NCBI GenBank assembly: GCA_000226015.1
Contig: JH153212.1
Coordinates: forward strand, 60,570 to 124,569
Direction of reading: 5' to 3'
Source: Mnemiopsis leidyi
Lineage: Eukaryota; Ctenophora; Tentaculata; Lobata; Bolinopsidae
Length of the DNA: 64,000 bases
The position numbers and the translations under genes were made by a program. Shown piece by piece: positions 22,860 through 34,628 of this stretch. Each line of letters begins with the position of its first letter. The first letter of the stretch is position 1. A model generated the notes under the pieces. The model did not search any database, was not told where the DNA came from, and saw nothing but the letters and a program-made list of their open reading frames with translations.

Positions 22860-25107
22860 TCAGTTCTGAAGCACATTGGAAATGGAAATGTTTTCAATGA
22901 CACCAGACTTCGAATTATCCCTCTTCCTATTATACGTCACCATGCTCTCTGTGTTAGACCTCTCCTTACAAAGTGGAAGTCCACAACACAAGATCCGAGC
23001 GTTGTGGTGTAACGTGTAGACAAGGGGATCAAACACTAGGTTCAGGTAGAACATAAGGAAGGTGAAGTATCTGACATTGACACTGACAGGAGCGTTGATG
23101 CCAGGGTGGATGAGAACTTGGGTGACGAACTGAGGGAACCAGGAGATGAAATACAGGCTGACCAGGAGGCTGATGTTGATGAAGATCTTCTGTCTGCTGG
23201 AAGGTTTGTTTGGTAGGTTGTTGTGGGCTGCACTGCTCGGCTTCATTCTTGTGCGGATCTCTTTGACGATCTTCACATACAAGCACGCTGTAACCTGGGA
23301 GAAAAAATAGTGAATAAAAATCTAAAATTTTTTTAATTACTGATCCTTCAACTATTCCCAAAAAGAATCTTCATTGTTTACTGATTAGACATTTATTCAA
23401 GAGAACTGAAAAAGTTTTTAATGCGAGGTACTATTGAATAATAATGATTCATAATAGCGATATTTCTGTCCACACTCACTAGAAAAGGTACTATGAAGAA
23501 TACAGCATTAGCAGCCAGAACGTAAGTCTCTCCAAAGTCTGTAGTTGACAAAGAGCATCTTCCAGCTGGGAAAATATAAAATCATTGTTTGGATGAAAAG
23601 AGGTTGAGACTTAATAGTAAATTGATTTCAAGGAAGAAATATTGATTCCAAGATAGAAATTTTGATTTCAAGGTAGAAACTTTGATTCAAAGGTAGAAAT
23701 TTTGATTTCTAGGTAGAAATTTTGATACCTAGGTAGAAATTTTGATTCCAAGGTAGACATTTTGCAAATATAACAACAAGAAATTTATGGTCACCTCTGT
23801 CGTCAAATTCCAGGTCGAGAAGATCGGATGTTGCCGACAAACAAGTTGTTATCCCGACAAACAAAATACATGTTATCCAAACGAAAATCACCTTGGGTAG
23901 TTGCATGGTTGGTGTATTTTGGAAGTCGTGAATTTGTTTACATTCAACTCTTCAAAGGAGAACATGGTTGAAATATCTTTGACCAAATTAAATGATCATT
24001 TCATGACATAGATTTAGCAAGAAAAATTGGAAAGAACGTTATAGAATAGAGATCTATACCATAGCAATGGACATTTTAAAAGTCATCTTGCTTCTGTAAT
24101 TGTGTGGGGACACAATAGCCGCCGCTCTATTGACAGTTATCATCGCCACCGTCAGAGAGGAAGCGTAAGATAGTGCTGGCAACAGCAGGGCGGTTACCTG
24201 TCGGTGAAAGTTGGGATAATGATGCAATGGTAAGTTAAGTTTTACTGGTGTTTTCGTCTGCACTTCAAAAAATTACCGAAAAACTCAGAATGCATCATGA
24301 CTGAATTATCAAAGTCCGCCAATGATAAAAAATTGAAGTGCATTGTTGGAAGTCAGATTAGAGTAAACGTAATTTTCATATAAAATATTACCTTACAGAT
24401 CCCTTCAAGGAATGGGTGAAGTTGGAAAAAGTCTCTGTCTACCATGGCCGGACCTCTCAGAGAAACTCCCACCAGGGCTAGCAACAAATCGAACACCGCT
24501 AGATTCAAGATTAGCACATTGAACGATCCTGCGATGTTAGCGTAGTCAGTCTTTCTGTCACATCAAACACAATTTTTGGGGTTAAAACTATTTTGACCGT
24601 ATAAGGACGTAAGCCTCTTCTCTTCCTAATATGGACTACCTTCGTCACTATCTGAGGAATGATCCTGCGATGTGCGAAATGTTGATGTTATTAATCACGA
24701 TATTTGTCAGAGCACTATATTTGTCAGAGCAGCAACTTACTTGAAGTTCAAGAACGTTAACTATTGTAAAAAGAATGTTCATTTCATCAATAAAGTACGT
24801 ACTACGATATTTGTTTGAGCAGCAGCTTCTTTTATTTTCAAAAAACATTATAAACAATTGTTAACAGAATGTCGTGAAAAATGTTCACTTTTAGTCTTAG
24901 TAATTACTGCAGATGTGAATATTGTGGAGCATACGATCAACATCATGGACCGAGATTAAAACACGCACCTTCTCGCTTGAGACTTTTAGAGACAATCCAG
25001 AGGACCAAGACGTTTAGAACAATTGCTGCAGCTGACAAAGCAATGAGCATCCAACCTGCTACTTCTCCCGCGTTCGATATCATTTTCTTGGAAGAGAAAT
25101 TGTACAT
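22860..25107 (-). CDS. rhodopsin-class seven-transmembrane GPCR, six exons
   Basis: Exons: 25107-24969, 24528-24392, 24197-24060, 23891-23795, 23565-23480 and 23294-22860, giving 343 aa with all phases closed. TM1 contains VLNVLVLW. TM2 has NLAVFDLL; choosing the acceptor at 24528 puts N1.50 and D2.50 28 residues apart, as in class A receptors. ECL1/TM3 contains the Cys of EGICK and the TM3 end VNRAAAIV in place of DRY. ECL2 has the partner Cys in GRCSL, TM5 is TYVLAANAVFFIVPFL, TM6 has FISWFP in place of CWxP, and TM7 has DPLVY in place of NPxxY. A Cys-rich tail start (ILCCGLPLC) suggests palmitoylation. The ligand cannot be inferred. The extracellular N terminus is short with one NFS site. 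The acceptor for exon 4 (CCCAAG) is the weakest boundary. Confidence 0.87.
23628..23762. repeat. intronic minisatellite, ~20-bp AGGTAGAAATTTTGATT units
   Basis: About seven units of roughly 20 bp lie in the GPCR intron between the exons ending 23795 and starting 23565. Units vary in the CCAAG/TTCTAG part. Confidence 0.8.
24650..24860. repeat. duplicated intron segments with a decoy splice acceptor copy
   Basis: Within GPCR intron 1, 24656-24675 repeats the sequence around the true exon 2 acceptor: on the minus strand ACATCGCAGGATC.TTC occurs both here and at 24515-24537. A second pair of related segments (ACGATATTTGT..GAGCAGCA...CTT) lies at ~24700-24760 and ~24803-24832. Confidence 0.5.
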
Positions 25108-27930
25108 GAATAAACAAGTGATCACCAAACGGCAAAAAGTTGATCATCTTATCAACATGGCAATGGCACTCACTAGGAAAGGATCCAGGCAGAACTCTCT
25201 TTCTTATTTCGCGTTATAAGTGTACATATACATCTTCCATGTAGTATCATTTATTTATTTACTGTTATTTTTGAAGTAATTTTGTTGATACATCTTTAAA
25301 ATTAGAAATACACTCTTTCTTTGAGGACGATTCGAAAATAAATTACAATTGACCATCAAGTGGCTACATAAAAATTGTAGAAATTAGAAATTTGCATGAT
25401 TGACTTTGAGAGAAAAAAGTGTTGCGCGCGTTATATTTTCATCTTACAATAATGTTGCTGTTACCCTCACCAACATAGTTTTTGCCAAGACTGGGCACTA
25501 GTTAGAAGTTTGATCTAAACAAGTTGAGGCAGGCTATCAAACGTAAGTCGTAAAAAACTTAATTTAAGTTCAACAATTAAAGTTAGGAATAATGGTTCTA
25601 AATAATGCTCATGTTACATTTGAAGACAAAAGAAATCGTATCTAATGGAGTCAATATGTGTGATTAGATCTGAACAGCTGGTTTAGGCGGCCATTGTTTT
25701 CAGGTATTCCAGAACGAAACATAAAATTTATTATCCTTATAAGATGAACTTACTAGAATATACTTCTTAGAAAATTCTAGTAATACTTAAATCTAAATCA
25801 GCAAGATCAAGAAAATAAGGCCAGATGGAATAATTATCTGTAACTGGGGAATAGATAGGTATAAAGCAGGCATTTATAGATTAAGAATTTCAACCCAAAT
25901 TTACATAATCAAACATGTATCATGGTTATAAACAGTAGCCATGAATGCTACTGATGACGAATCAGGTGTATAAAGTCTTTTTCCAACACAAGCAATACTC
26001 GCGATATAATCATAACACTTAATGACAACGGCATAATTAAACAAGCAATAAATTGTCAAGAAGTAATTCTATTTGGGTGACAATTAATCAGATCCCTGGT
26101 CCGTGAAAACTGTTGTCAGACACTGTTTGGCCGCCTGCCACACGCAGCATGAAAGTACTCGAGGCTATTTGACGAAGGAAAAATATGCTCAAAGAATATA
26201 TACTGTTTTTAACGCGAGACAAGATTATCGTACCAAATCGCAAAGCTTACAACATTAGTCGACAATCAGGAAGATCAAAGTGTGCGTAAATGATCATCAT
26301 CGTCAAAGTTTGGGGCACGACAAGACATTCTATCACGTGTCAACAGAGATGTTTTCTGGAACTAGTAGTCCACTAATTATATATTCTACGACTTACGTAA
26401 GCACACAGAACAAATTATACCGGAGCACTCATACAACAACTGTTAAAGAGTACCGCAATGGTCAACCCACGTAAAATTATCTGTTCCTGAAAGTCTGCCT
26501 GGTACTGAAGGTCACAAAGTAACGATAGAAGAGCAGCTGGAGGCAGCTCCCTTGCCATGGCCTGGTAAAACTTGTGTTGGTGGTTGGTTACAGTTCTCCG
26601 GGCTGCAGCACCTAGAATCACTTAATCACCCAGCCAGAGCAGAAACTTCTGGTGCTGTGTCACAATCATCCCTACTAATGACTAGGTGATACAATAAGAG
26701 TCGTTAGTGCAGTAAAAAGCGGGTAAGGGCCAGGTGCCTCAAAATGGAAATCCTAACGGCTCAATATTCAAAGTCACCTGCTAGAGACCATGTTAAAGTT
26801 TATCAGTATACTGCTACAGCCCTGACTACAGTCTATTCAAATATGCTTCCTGTTTCAGGTGGGTGGCAACAAATTTTGTATTCTACTATTCTGCAGACTA
26901 AGGATAAGTTTGACGGGAGCACCACGGGGCTGCTATTCAGCCAGTCGCAGTCGCACGATTTTAATTCTGCTAGTCAGGTACTGTCGGACAATTTCTTAAT
27001 TATGCTAGACATTGAAAAATAATAAACTTCTTAATGGGACCACCATAAGCACTAAGCAGAAATATGAGCACATCGCACAACAAACGAACTGTCAATAGTA
27101 TCTATAACAAAAAAACTTCATCGAAACTGCACCGCTCAGATCGGTAGCACAAAGAGAGCCATGCTTCGCTAGTCCTTCTGAAGTAGCAGATAGCGATAGA
27201 GAGCCTACTATAATGAAACCTAAACACTAGTTTAACTAGGATTGTTTAGCCAGGCAACACAGCGGGTCCTATACAGTATAGACCCAGGTCCATGAGCTGC
27301 TGGAAAACAGAGAAGGAGGTGCTCCGGTCAGATATGCACGTTTTGGGTGATGTCGTCCCTGCAGCGCCGCCAGACCTGCCGCCGCCGCAGCAGCAGCAGC
27401 AGCAGCATGTCACCTGTCAGCTAATGAGGGAGGTGAAATTGTCCAGCACACATAAACGAGGTGAGATAACTGGCGGGTGGGTAGAGCTGTATGTGTGGGA
27501 CCAGCTCAAGCGTAGCAGCGGGGACCAGGTGGATCAGGGTTCACAGGCTCTGTTCTCCTCCGGAGTGGCCCTCCTTCCCGAATTATAAATCTGATTCTCC
27601 ATTGTTAGTTCGGGGTGTCTGACAAATTGGATGGCAAGTATTTGGGGTAAAACTGGCTCGATATTGTAATACTATACTAATGTAATGCCTATTCAATCTT
27701 CCTGCAAATTTAGTACTTATGACTTTATGACTATCAGTGACGTGGATGATTTTATGAATAATTCAAACTTTCTAGGAGCGATAAAATTTTAAAACTTTAA
27801 TCATAAAGTCGATGAAATTCGTTTATTTAAGGGCTACGAGTGTAATAAAAAATGTTCCTAAATGATCACGATTCTATAGTCTTAATCTAAAAATGTACAG
27901 TTAAGTCATGCTATACTACTATACTAATTA
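25108..27930. other. gene-poor spacer with two weak coding candidates
   Basis: Mostly AT-rich. Two open stretches are slightly more GC-rich: 26744-27022 (92 aa) and 27292-27588 (98 aa, with a CAG run coding six Gln after a Pro-rich patch). Neither shows a recognisable domain, and neither has a convincing partner exon. I leave them as possible exons of an unknown gene. Confidence 0.3.
27292..27588 (+). CDS. possible small ORF with polyGln, unrecognised
   Basis: A 98-codon frame from ATG to stop in a locally GC-rich block. It reads a Pro-rich segment followed by six Gln from CAG repeats and then ordinary mixed sequence. There is no signal peptide, domain or homologous neighbour. The composition shift is the only argument for coding. 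It could instead be a chance frame across a CAG microsatellite. Confidence 0.2.
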   Translation: MSCWKTEKEVLRSDMHVLGDVVPAAPPDLPPPQQQQQQHVTCQLMREVKLSSTHKRGEITGGWVELYVWDQLKRSSGDQVDQGSQALFSSGVALLPEL

Positions 27931-28090
27931 AACTTTGCAGCTATACTGATTGAACTATAATACTACTTTAATACTATACTAATTTAACTATACTACTATA
28001 CTACTATACTAATTGAACTATAATACTATACTACTATATAACTAATCAAACTATACTTCTATACTACTATACTAATTAAACTATACCAAA
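27900..28090. repeat. ACTATACTAATT-type low-complexity repeat
   Basis: Repeated TACTATACTAATTGAACTATAA-like words over roughly 190 bp, without strict unit length. Confidence 0.7.
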
Positions 28091-28832
28091 AGAGTTTGAC
28101 TTTTAAGAACGGAAACAGCGGCACATGCATATAAAAAGTCTTGCAGTATCGAAACACCACAGTGTGTGCTTTGCAGTATGCCACCTGTTTCTTTAGGGTT
28201 GATGGGGCTACATGGGGTCTCGGTTTTATTGACCTGCACCCCAAAATGCAATCAGGTTAAATAGTTTGAGGTGGCAACTAACCAAATGACTTCTTTTAGT
28301 ATACCTGGTCAGTTGGCCAATCGGATGCTGATGTCCGCCAAACAATGTTGCAATTTTCGATCTCTATTTCATTATCTGTTCAGTGTTCTTAGCATCTGTT
28401 TTTAGCAATATTGCATTTCATTCAACGATTTAAGATAGTTACATCTTTTAATTTTTGAAGCATCAGATACACAAGTGTATTTATATAGGCTTATTACAAG
28501 CCAATACAGTACGTATGCTTATAATAACTATATGACTGACAGTTGGGCTTTTAAGTACTGAATTATTATGAAGGTCTAATATAATGAATTTAACTTCGTA
28601 ATTATTGGCTATGCACAATTAGTTAGCAGGCCGAAATATCGAGCGCTAACGTGTGACCATGCATCACAGGTCACGTTATAATTTATCTCTGGCGACTGCT
28701 CATCAGGTCACGTAAAATTATCTACGATGGCTGATCAAATCAAAAATACGCAAACTGAACAAACCCAGTATCGCTATAAAGGTAAAAGAGATTTTAATCT
28801 TTCTGTGTCACCTATACAGATCACATCAAGAT

Positions 28833-29060
28833 TTAGACCCCATTACACCCCACGCAGACCCCACGGGGAACCCCGTGGGGTCTAAAAACCACTGTCAGAC
28901 CCCATTAGACCCCACCAACACCTATTGGACATTTAGACCCTATCAGATCCCACTAAAATGATTAAGAACTGATTTTGTACCCTTTTACTCCCTTAAAGAG
29001 CAATTATGACCCCATGGTAGGGTCTATGTTATTCTATGGGGTCTAAAATCCTAAAAATAC
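28833..29060. repeat. TAGACCCCAT-rich degenerate repeat with strong palindrome
   Basis: The word YAGACCCCATTR and its complement GGGGTCTA recur about eight times. At 28856-28883 they form a perfect 13-bp stem (AGACCCCACGGGG) with an AA loop. A small related patch recurs at 31963-32015. Confidence 0.7.
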
Positions 29061-29629
29061 ACAGATGAAATTTGGGGGTCTAACGGTCCAATAGTTATCT
29101 AATAGTTATCCAATAGTTATCTACACTGTTGCTATAACCAGGCCCTGCTCAACCAAATTTTACTGACCAGGTCTATTATCGATATCACTGCTGTGCATCT
29201 AGTTTATTTGCTACACAGGGTGACTGGATGTGTGTGTAAGATGTAATGTCTATTACAGTAAAACAATTGAACAGGATATTTGGAAATATGAGCTTACTAC
29301 GTCGGCGAGTTACATGTTGCTATTCAGCAACGACAAGCACACATAAAGAAGACATCTTAAGCGGCCCTCTCTAGTCAAACCGAACGGATACTAAAATACA
29401 ACAACTGAAGGAAATGAAGAACTGTTAACTTTAACTTGGAAAAAATTGGATAAGTAAAAAATTGTGTCAAATTGTGCCTTATGTGGCGAAACTAGTAAAA
29501 TGCGTGATTTGTCTTTTTCTGTTTTGATTCTTGAGAGCTTCAAAGATCGACATTTTTTTGTAACCCCAGCTGTTATTACCACTATCGGTAATCGGTATTG
29601 CAATTACCATTCGCAAGCTCGTGTATTTA
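29061..29629. other. spacer, nothing recognised
   Basis: AT-rich with a short triplet of CCAATAGTTATCTA words at 29087-29122. No supported exon on either strand. Confidence 0.4.
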
Positions 29630-29960
29630 TTGCATAAAACCAAAAGTTGTTTGCTCCCTTTGAACGGATTTAGTCTATTGATTCCTTCCTCTTGAAATAA
29701 TGTGATAATGAGATGTTATGTAAAACATTTAACTTTAAACTCTTTAGGGTTTTACACTTTCTACACTTCTTTTTAATGCTAAGTATTGAAAAATTGTGGA
29801 CTGAGGGTGTGTGTTTTTAGTTAACATTGAAAAAGTAAGGATGTACTTTTAAATTAACAAATCGCTGAGGATGTGTGTTTTAAGTTAACATTGAAAAAGT
29901 AAGGATGTACTTTTAAATTAACGAATCGCTGCAGTTTGCTTGTCGACTTGCTACCTGTCC
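29630..29960. repeat. dispersed repeat, copy 1 (with internal duplication)
   Basis: Shares with 31510-31745 the ordered blocks AACCAAAAG.TG.TTGCTCCC, ACACTTTCTACACTT, TGAGGGTGT and AAAGTAAG.ATGTACTTTT, ending in CTGCAGTTTGCTTGT. A ~60-bp part (29818-29930) is duplicated in tandem here. No coding capacity is seen, so this is probably a non-autonomous element or old segmental duplication. Confidence 0.65.
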
Positions 29961-30482
29961 AATGTCCTTCAACAGTTCCGGAGCGAATCAGGCTTGCTGC
30001 TTCTTCTGTCGAAGTTCCTGAGGTAATAATTAACGTTTTGACATTTGAGTATAAACGTAAGTTCTTATCATAAATTGCTAATCGTGATGTAGTTTGGCAA
30101 AATGATTTTAACTGAATCTAAACATCATAAATGAAAGAACAAATCTGGAAACTGCGGCTGATCCGTATGATGTACATTCAGCGTTTCTTAGTTTTCATTC
30201 ATGCTTGCTACATCTTAGCATTGCTTAGTATTTCTCTTTCTGCTGTGTAATTGTGTGTTGTACTAAGTGTTCGTGCGATGGATCTCACAACAAAAACTCG
30301 GTAAATAGAAACCATTTTGAGCTGCTGTGATTGTGCTTAAATAACAAAAATCAAGCTTCTTTGATATGTTGTTTTACTGAAACAATTTTGTAGAAATAGT
30401 TCATCTGAAATTGTGAGTTATTTTTAAATTATTCACGATTTTGTTTGATATTTGTAAATCGCCTTGACGGCCTCCTCCTCCT
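29961..30482. other. spacer up to the assembly gap
   Basis: No exon supported. It ends in a short CCTCCTCCTCCT run directly against the gap. Confidence 0.4.
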
Positions 30483-30492
30483 NNNNNNNNNN
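30483..30492. other. assembly gap (10 N)
   Basis: Ten undetermined bases between a CCT run and a 19-bp tandem array. The gap size is probably nominal, and the array beyond it may be longer than shown. Confidence 0.95.
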
Positions 30493-30682
30493 TACGTATA
30501 ACTAGGTGACAGGTACGTAACTAGGTGACATGTACGTAACTAGGTGACAGGTACGTAACTAGGTGACAGGTACGTAACTAGGTGACAGGTACGTAATTAG
30601 GTGACATGTACGTAACTAGGTGACATGTACGTAACTAGGTGACATGGGTATAACACTACTAAGTGACGGGTACGTAACTAAC
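30493..30682. repeat. 19-bp tandem repeat GTACGTAACTAGGTGACAG
   Basis: About nine to ten copies, mostly 19 bp, differing at ACAG/ACAT. The array starts at the assembly gap, so its true length is unknown. Each ACAG copy also reads as CAG|GTACGT, a donor-like word. Confidence 0.9.
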
Positions 30683-31509
30683 TGATATAGATGTCGTAAT
30701 GTGCGCGTTTCAGAGCTGGGTACGAAGTCGAAACTAGCCAAATTTCAATTATAGGAATTCCAGCGATGATGAATTTTTATCACAGTGATAGCTTTAATAG
30801 CTGCCATGTTAAGGGGAACTGTAGAAAGCAGGGGTTTGTGGTAGCAAGTTGACTTGACTGTACAGGAACTAAAGGCACCTTATTACTATGAGGCATCGAT
30901 TGCACGACTTGTTTTTTTATTCTAACCGTATTTTAGGAAATTGCAAAAAGACAACTTCTCCTAGAATTGGAACCAGACGATTCAGGTGACAACGAAATAT
31001 TAAATTAGCTTAAACCACCTGCCTAGCAGTTTTGGCGTTATATATAACTGAAATTCTCCAAATTTTAAAGGCACGTGTTTCAGTTAAGATCACTCTCAGT
31101 AAATATTTCATTACTGTTGCCTTAGAAACAGCCTCGTTATGATTTCTGTCTGAACTTTAACCACTGACAAGTGTGCAGCACTTGTCCAATATATTAATTA
31201 ACGTTATACGCGATAACTTGTCTGAAAGTAGATTCTTAATTAAGACCATGGAGAGAAAAAGGTACTAATATTTTCAGTAACGAGGCGGTGGTTATGAGCT
31301 TGAAGATTTCAGAGGTAGATGCTTTCAGATTTACAATACATTATACATGTACGGGTTTTTAATTAAAGGTTTACGATGTATGGGTTTTAGAGGTAAAAAA
31401 TTCATTTCATAACCAATCTGGGTCTATTTTGTTTTAAAAAGAATCCAAGTTTAGAACGATCTATTTTAAAGTATTAAGTAATAAAGTATAAACGATATTC
31501 TTTTTAAGT
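30683..31509. other. spacer, nothing recognised
   Basis: AT-rich sequence without a supportable exon, RNA gene or motif on either strand. Confidence 0.4.
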
Positions 31510-31745
31510 TAACATTAGCAAAAAACCAAAAGCTGGTTGCTCCCTTTTGGCCTTTTAAAATAAAGTGATATTCAGAGGAATTAACAATAATTACTTAGAA
31601 CTCTTCACACTTTCTACACTTTTAACTTTTAACTTTATAATTGAAAAAGTGTGGAATGAGGGTGTATGTTTTACATTTAAATCAAAAAAGTAAGAATGTA
31701 CTTTTCAATCAACAAATTGCTGCAGTTTGCTTGTAAACTTGTTGA
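31510..31745. repeat. dispersed repeat, copy 2
   Basis: Second copy of the element at 29630-29960, in the same orientation, with several indels and without the internal duplication. It ends in CTGCAGTTTGCTTGTAAACTTG. Confidence 0.65.
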
Positions 31746-33489
31746 AATCGGATCTGCTGTTTGGGGAAAACCCGAAAACGCAGATCCCTCCTACTCCTAC
31801 TCCTACAATAAACAAGCAGACATTTCACGATAAACAAGCTGAAATTTGACAATGAAGAAGCTGAAATTTCTAGAATCTTGTATTCCGGAAAGTTGGAGAC
31901 TAAACCCCCTGGTAAAAAGTTACTATAACAGAAACATGCCAAATTTCAGGTCAAATTAAGATTTAAACCCATTAGACCCCATTAGACCCCACGCAGACCT
32001 ACTGGGGTCTAATTTGACCTAAATTGTGGTATGTACCTGTGGTAACATTTTACCAAGGTCGACTTATTGGTGGGCACCAGCTGACGACGAAAGAGTGCAT
32101 ATTTTTATATACTTAATTAAAGTATGCTACCAATATATTAGCGAAGTTAAAGAGAATTAGTGGGAATAATATCTGCCAAACCAGGTGATTATGTCATCAA
32201 TTTTCTAGTAACTTTAAGGCAACTGCTGATCAAGATTTCTGAATATTGTTGTCAAGGCATTATGAAGTACGTCATCTCCTCAAAACATTATATTTAGATG
32301 GTGTGAAAAATAAAATGTTTTCAAGCGATTGAAACAATATCGTGTAGTTGAACTCATATAGATTTAATATCAACTGGGTGCTTAAACCTTGGAGTTTTGT
32401 CATCGCCATCTTGTGTAAACCTCTGATTCGGTACATATAGAATTTTACCTTGGCTCTGCAATATATTGGTTATTTTTGTTATTCTCTGTAAAAATTGAGG
32501 ATTTACTATATCTGAAGTTCTTGTCATATATTCCGATGCTATCAATCACTTTTACATGAGATTCATAATTGTAACAAATTCTTGGACTAGATTACGGAAT
32601 TTACAAGATAAACGAGCGCTTGAATCTTTTAAAACATGGCAGCGAGAAACTATTAAAAACATTTTCATAAGTGCTGAATTTTAGTCTTAAAACGATTGAA
32701 AATTCCTATATCTCAGTGTCTGCAGATAATAGAGGCATCAGCTGAATATTCGTACGAAATATGTATCGATCAAGTCAACTATATCACTGAAAATCAAAGT
32801 CCTTCAAAAGCAAACATTTTTACAACGATCATCAGCCATAAAAAGTAATGAAAAATGTATGGCAGAATATATGGCAGAAACGATGGCCTTATTTGTAAAT
32901 ATAAAAAAAGGTGTATTTTGTTGCAACATTCAAATAAAGTTGTTGATTAACTTATTGATATTCCGGTCTGTAAGGCGTCAACATGCAAAGCTTAAGTTTT
33001 TCCATGATATTAGGATGAAAAATCTTAAGAAGCCATAATAGACTACCAAGAAGCCACAATATCATACAACTATTTTTTAATAAGTATTCAAAATGGATCT
33101 TCTAAATAATTTAATGATTGATGGTACAACTATATGTAAACTAGGAAAAAATAAATGGCACTCAATAAGATACAGGATTGTGATCTTAATTTACTAAGAA
33201 TGTTAAAAAATCGTTGCGTAAAAATTTGACGAAACAGGTGAAATTTCAATCTACAACAAAGGGAAGACACATAATTTAAGAGCATACCAATCTTAACTGT
33301 ATTTTGAACTTAGAATCGCATCCAATAAAATTATCCTCTCTGCAAAGACCCTCCAAATATGAACATCGAGGTGCTAACTAATTAAAATTTGCTAAGAATT
33401 GTCAATCTAAATAACGATCCTCAGGTCGTGCCAAACATACTTTTTAAGACCCGTGTTGTTAAAGTCAATGGTAAGGTTGCAGGACATGC
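31746..33489. other. AT-rich spacer
   Basis: Contains a small TAGACCCC patch (31963-32015) related to 28833-29060. No gene is supported; short frames here lack start context, domains and partner exons. Confidence 0.4.
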
Positions 33490-33551
33490 GTTACCACGGC
33501 AACACGCATGGGCAACACCCAGTGACGTCATGGTGATGTTGGGTGACGTCA
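33490..33551. promoter_or_regulatory. X-box-like site followed by two consensus CREs
   Basis: GTTACCACGGCAAC at 33490-33503 fits the RFX X-box pattern GTNRCC-N2-RGYAAC. Perfect CRE palindromes TGACGTCA lie at 33523-33530 and 33544-33551. This X-box plus CRE spacing resembles composite RFX/CREB modules. It sits just past the stop codon of the small-peptide gene on the minus strand, so its target could be that gene's 3' region or an unrecognised plus-strand transcript. Confidence 0.45.
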
Positions 33552-33567
33552 CAAACCGTAACAGTCC

Positions 33568-34628
33568 TTACTTCCTCCACGCATGGGATCCTTTGATTCC
33601 GTGACCAACCAGTTCTTCTTCGTCAGCCATTGCCTCCGTGTCCACGCTGAAAAGTGGTGTAGTGTTATAGCTGGTAAATACTTAAATAGTTAAATACATC
33701 TTTAATTAATGGACTCATGAGATAGTACTATATACTAGTCCAAGTGTGCATGGCATTAAGAGTATAATTAGTGGTTCATACTATTGAGATTTGACTTCAG
33801 AGCCATGATGGTGGAAGCCAGATTATAAGAGGAACAGTGAAAAGCCTATGTACAATCTATGGACAAGCTCAAATTGTCAGCTGTGTAGTTATAACTAGTT
33901 ATACCTGTCTGCACTTCGTTTGTCTAAAGTCAGACCGTGTCCAATCTCCTCGTTCTTATCCATCCTTAGTCCATGTCCGATTTCTTCAGAATCTTCAATT
34001 CTGCAAAGATAAGAAAATGTGAAATCACTGAACGCATTTGGACAACTTCGTTCATCATTTCGATTTGGAAAATACTGAAGGTACAGTGTAAGAATTTTGT
34101 ACCTTACAACAGATTATCCGAAACCATATTCATATTACTTATTGAGTGCACGCAATACATAATTGATAATTAATGTGCTGCCTGCTATTCGTGATGTTTT
34201 AATTTATCCTAGCTACGCTCATTGACATGGCAACTTGAGTCGCAGATCAGAGGAATCTGAATATGTCTGCCGACACAATAAAATTTTAAGCTAAACTATG
34301 CTAGGACATCCTTCGGCGCAATCCCTAATTCTTATACATAGCATAAAATGATCTGGAATCTTCCAATAGTTTCCCAAGCCCAGGACAACTTGAGAACTTC
34401 CGGCTTGACTAACTTCATAACGGCTTGCAACTAAAAAACCGTATGCATCAGTCCGATACTGGTACAAAGCAGCTTTCCTAATAATTCCTCCAGCATGCAA
34501 GGAACCAGCAAATTGTAAAAGGAAGTTATAAACCATGAAACCTTATCAATTTGTATCAGTACTTACGTTCTGGTGAAAGTCACGATGGCGAGGACGAGGA
34601 CAAGGAGGATGGAAGTTAGTCGGAACAT
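33568..34628 (-). CDS. small secreted peptide precursor, 46 aa, two exons
   Basis: Exon 1 (34628-34567) encodes MFRLTSILLVLVLAIVTFTR, a textbook signal peptide, and ends at a perfect GTAAGT donor. Exon 2 (33646-33568) follows a CTTTTCAG acceptor, joins in the required phase, and encodes TVDTEAMADEEELVGHGIKG then SHAWRK and a stop. The product has a signal, an acidic pro-like segment and a short basic C-terminal peptide with no cysteines. That layout is common in neuropeptide, antimicrobial and other small secreted precursors, but I recognise no family. An extra exon in the 920-bp intron cannot be excluded. Its size hides it from length-filtered gene finding. Confidence 0.55.

Noticed and set aside
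24515-24554. Earlier acceptor (TGACAG at 24555) for GPCR exon 2
   Set aside because: It breaks the phase with exon 1 and would make the TM1-TM2 spacing ten residues too long for class A receptors.
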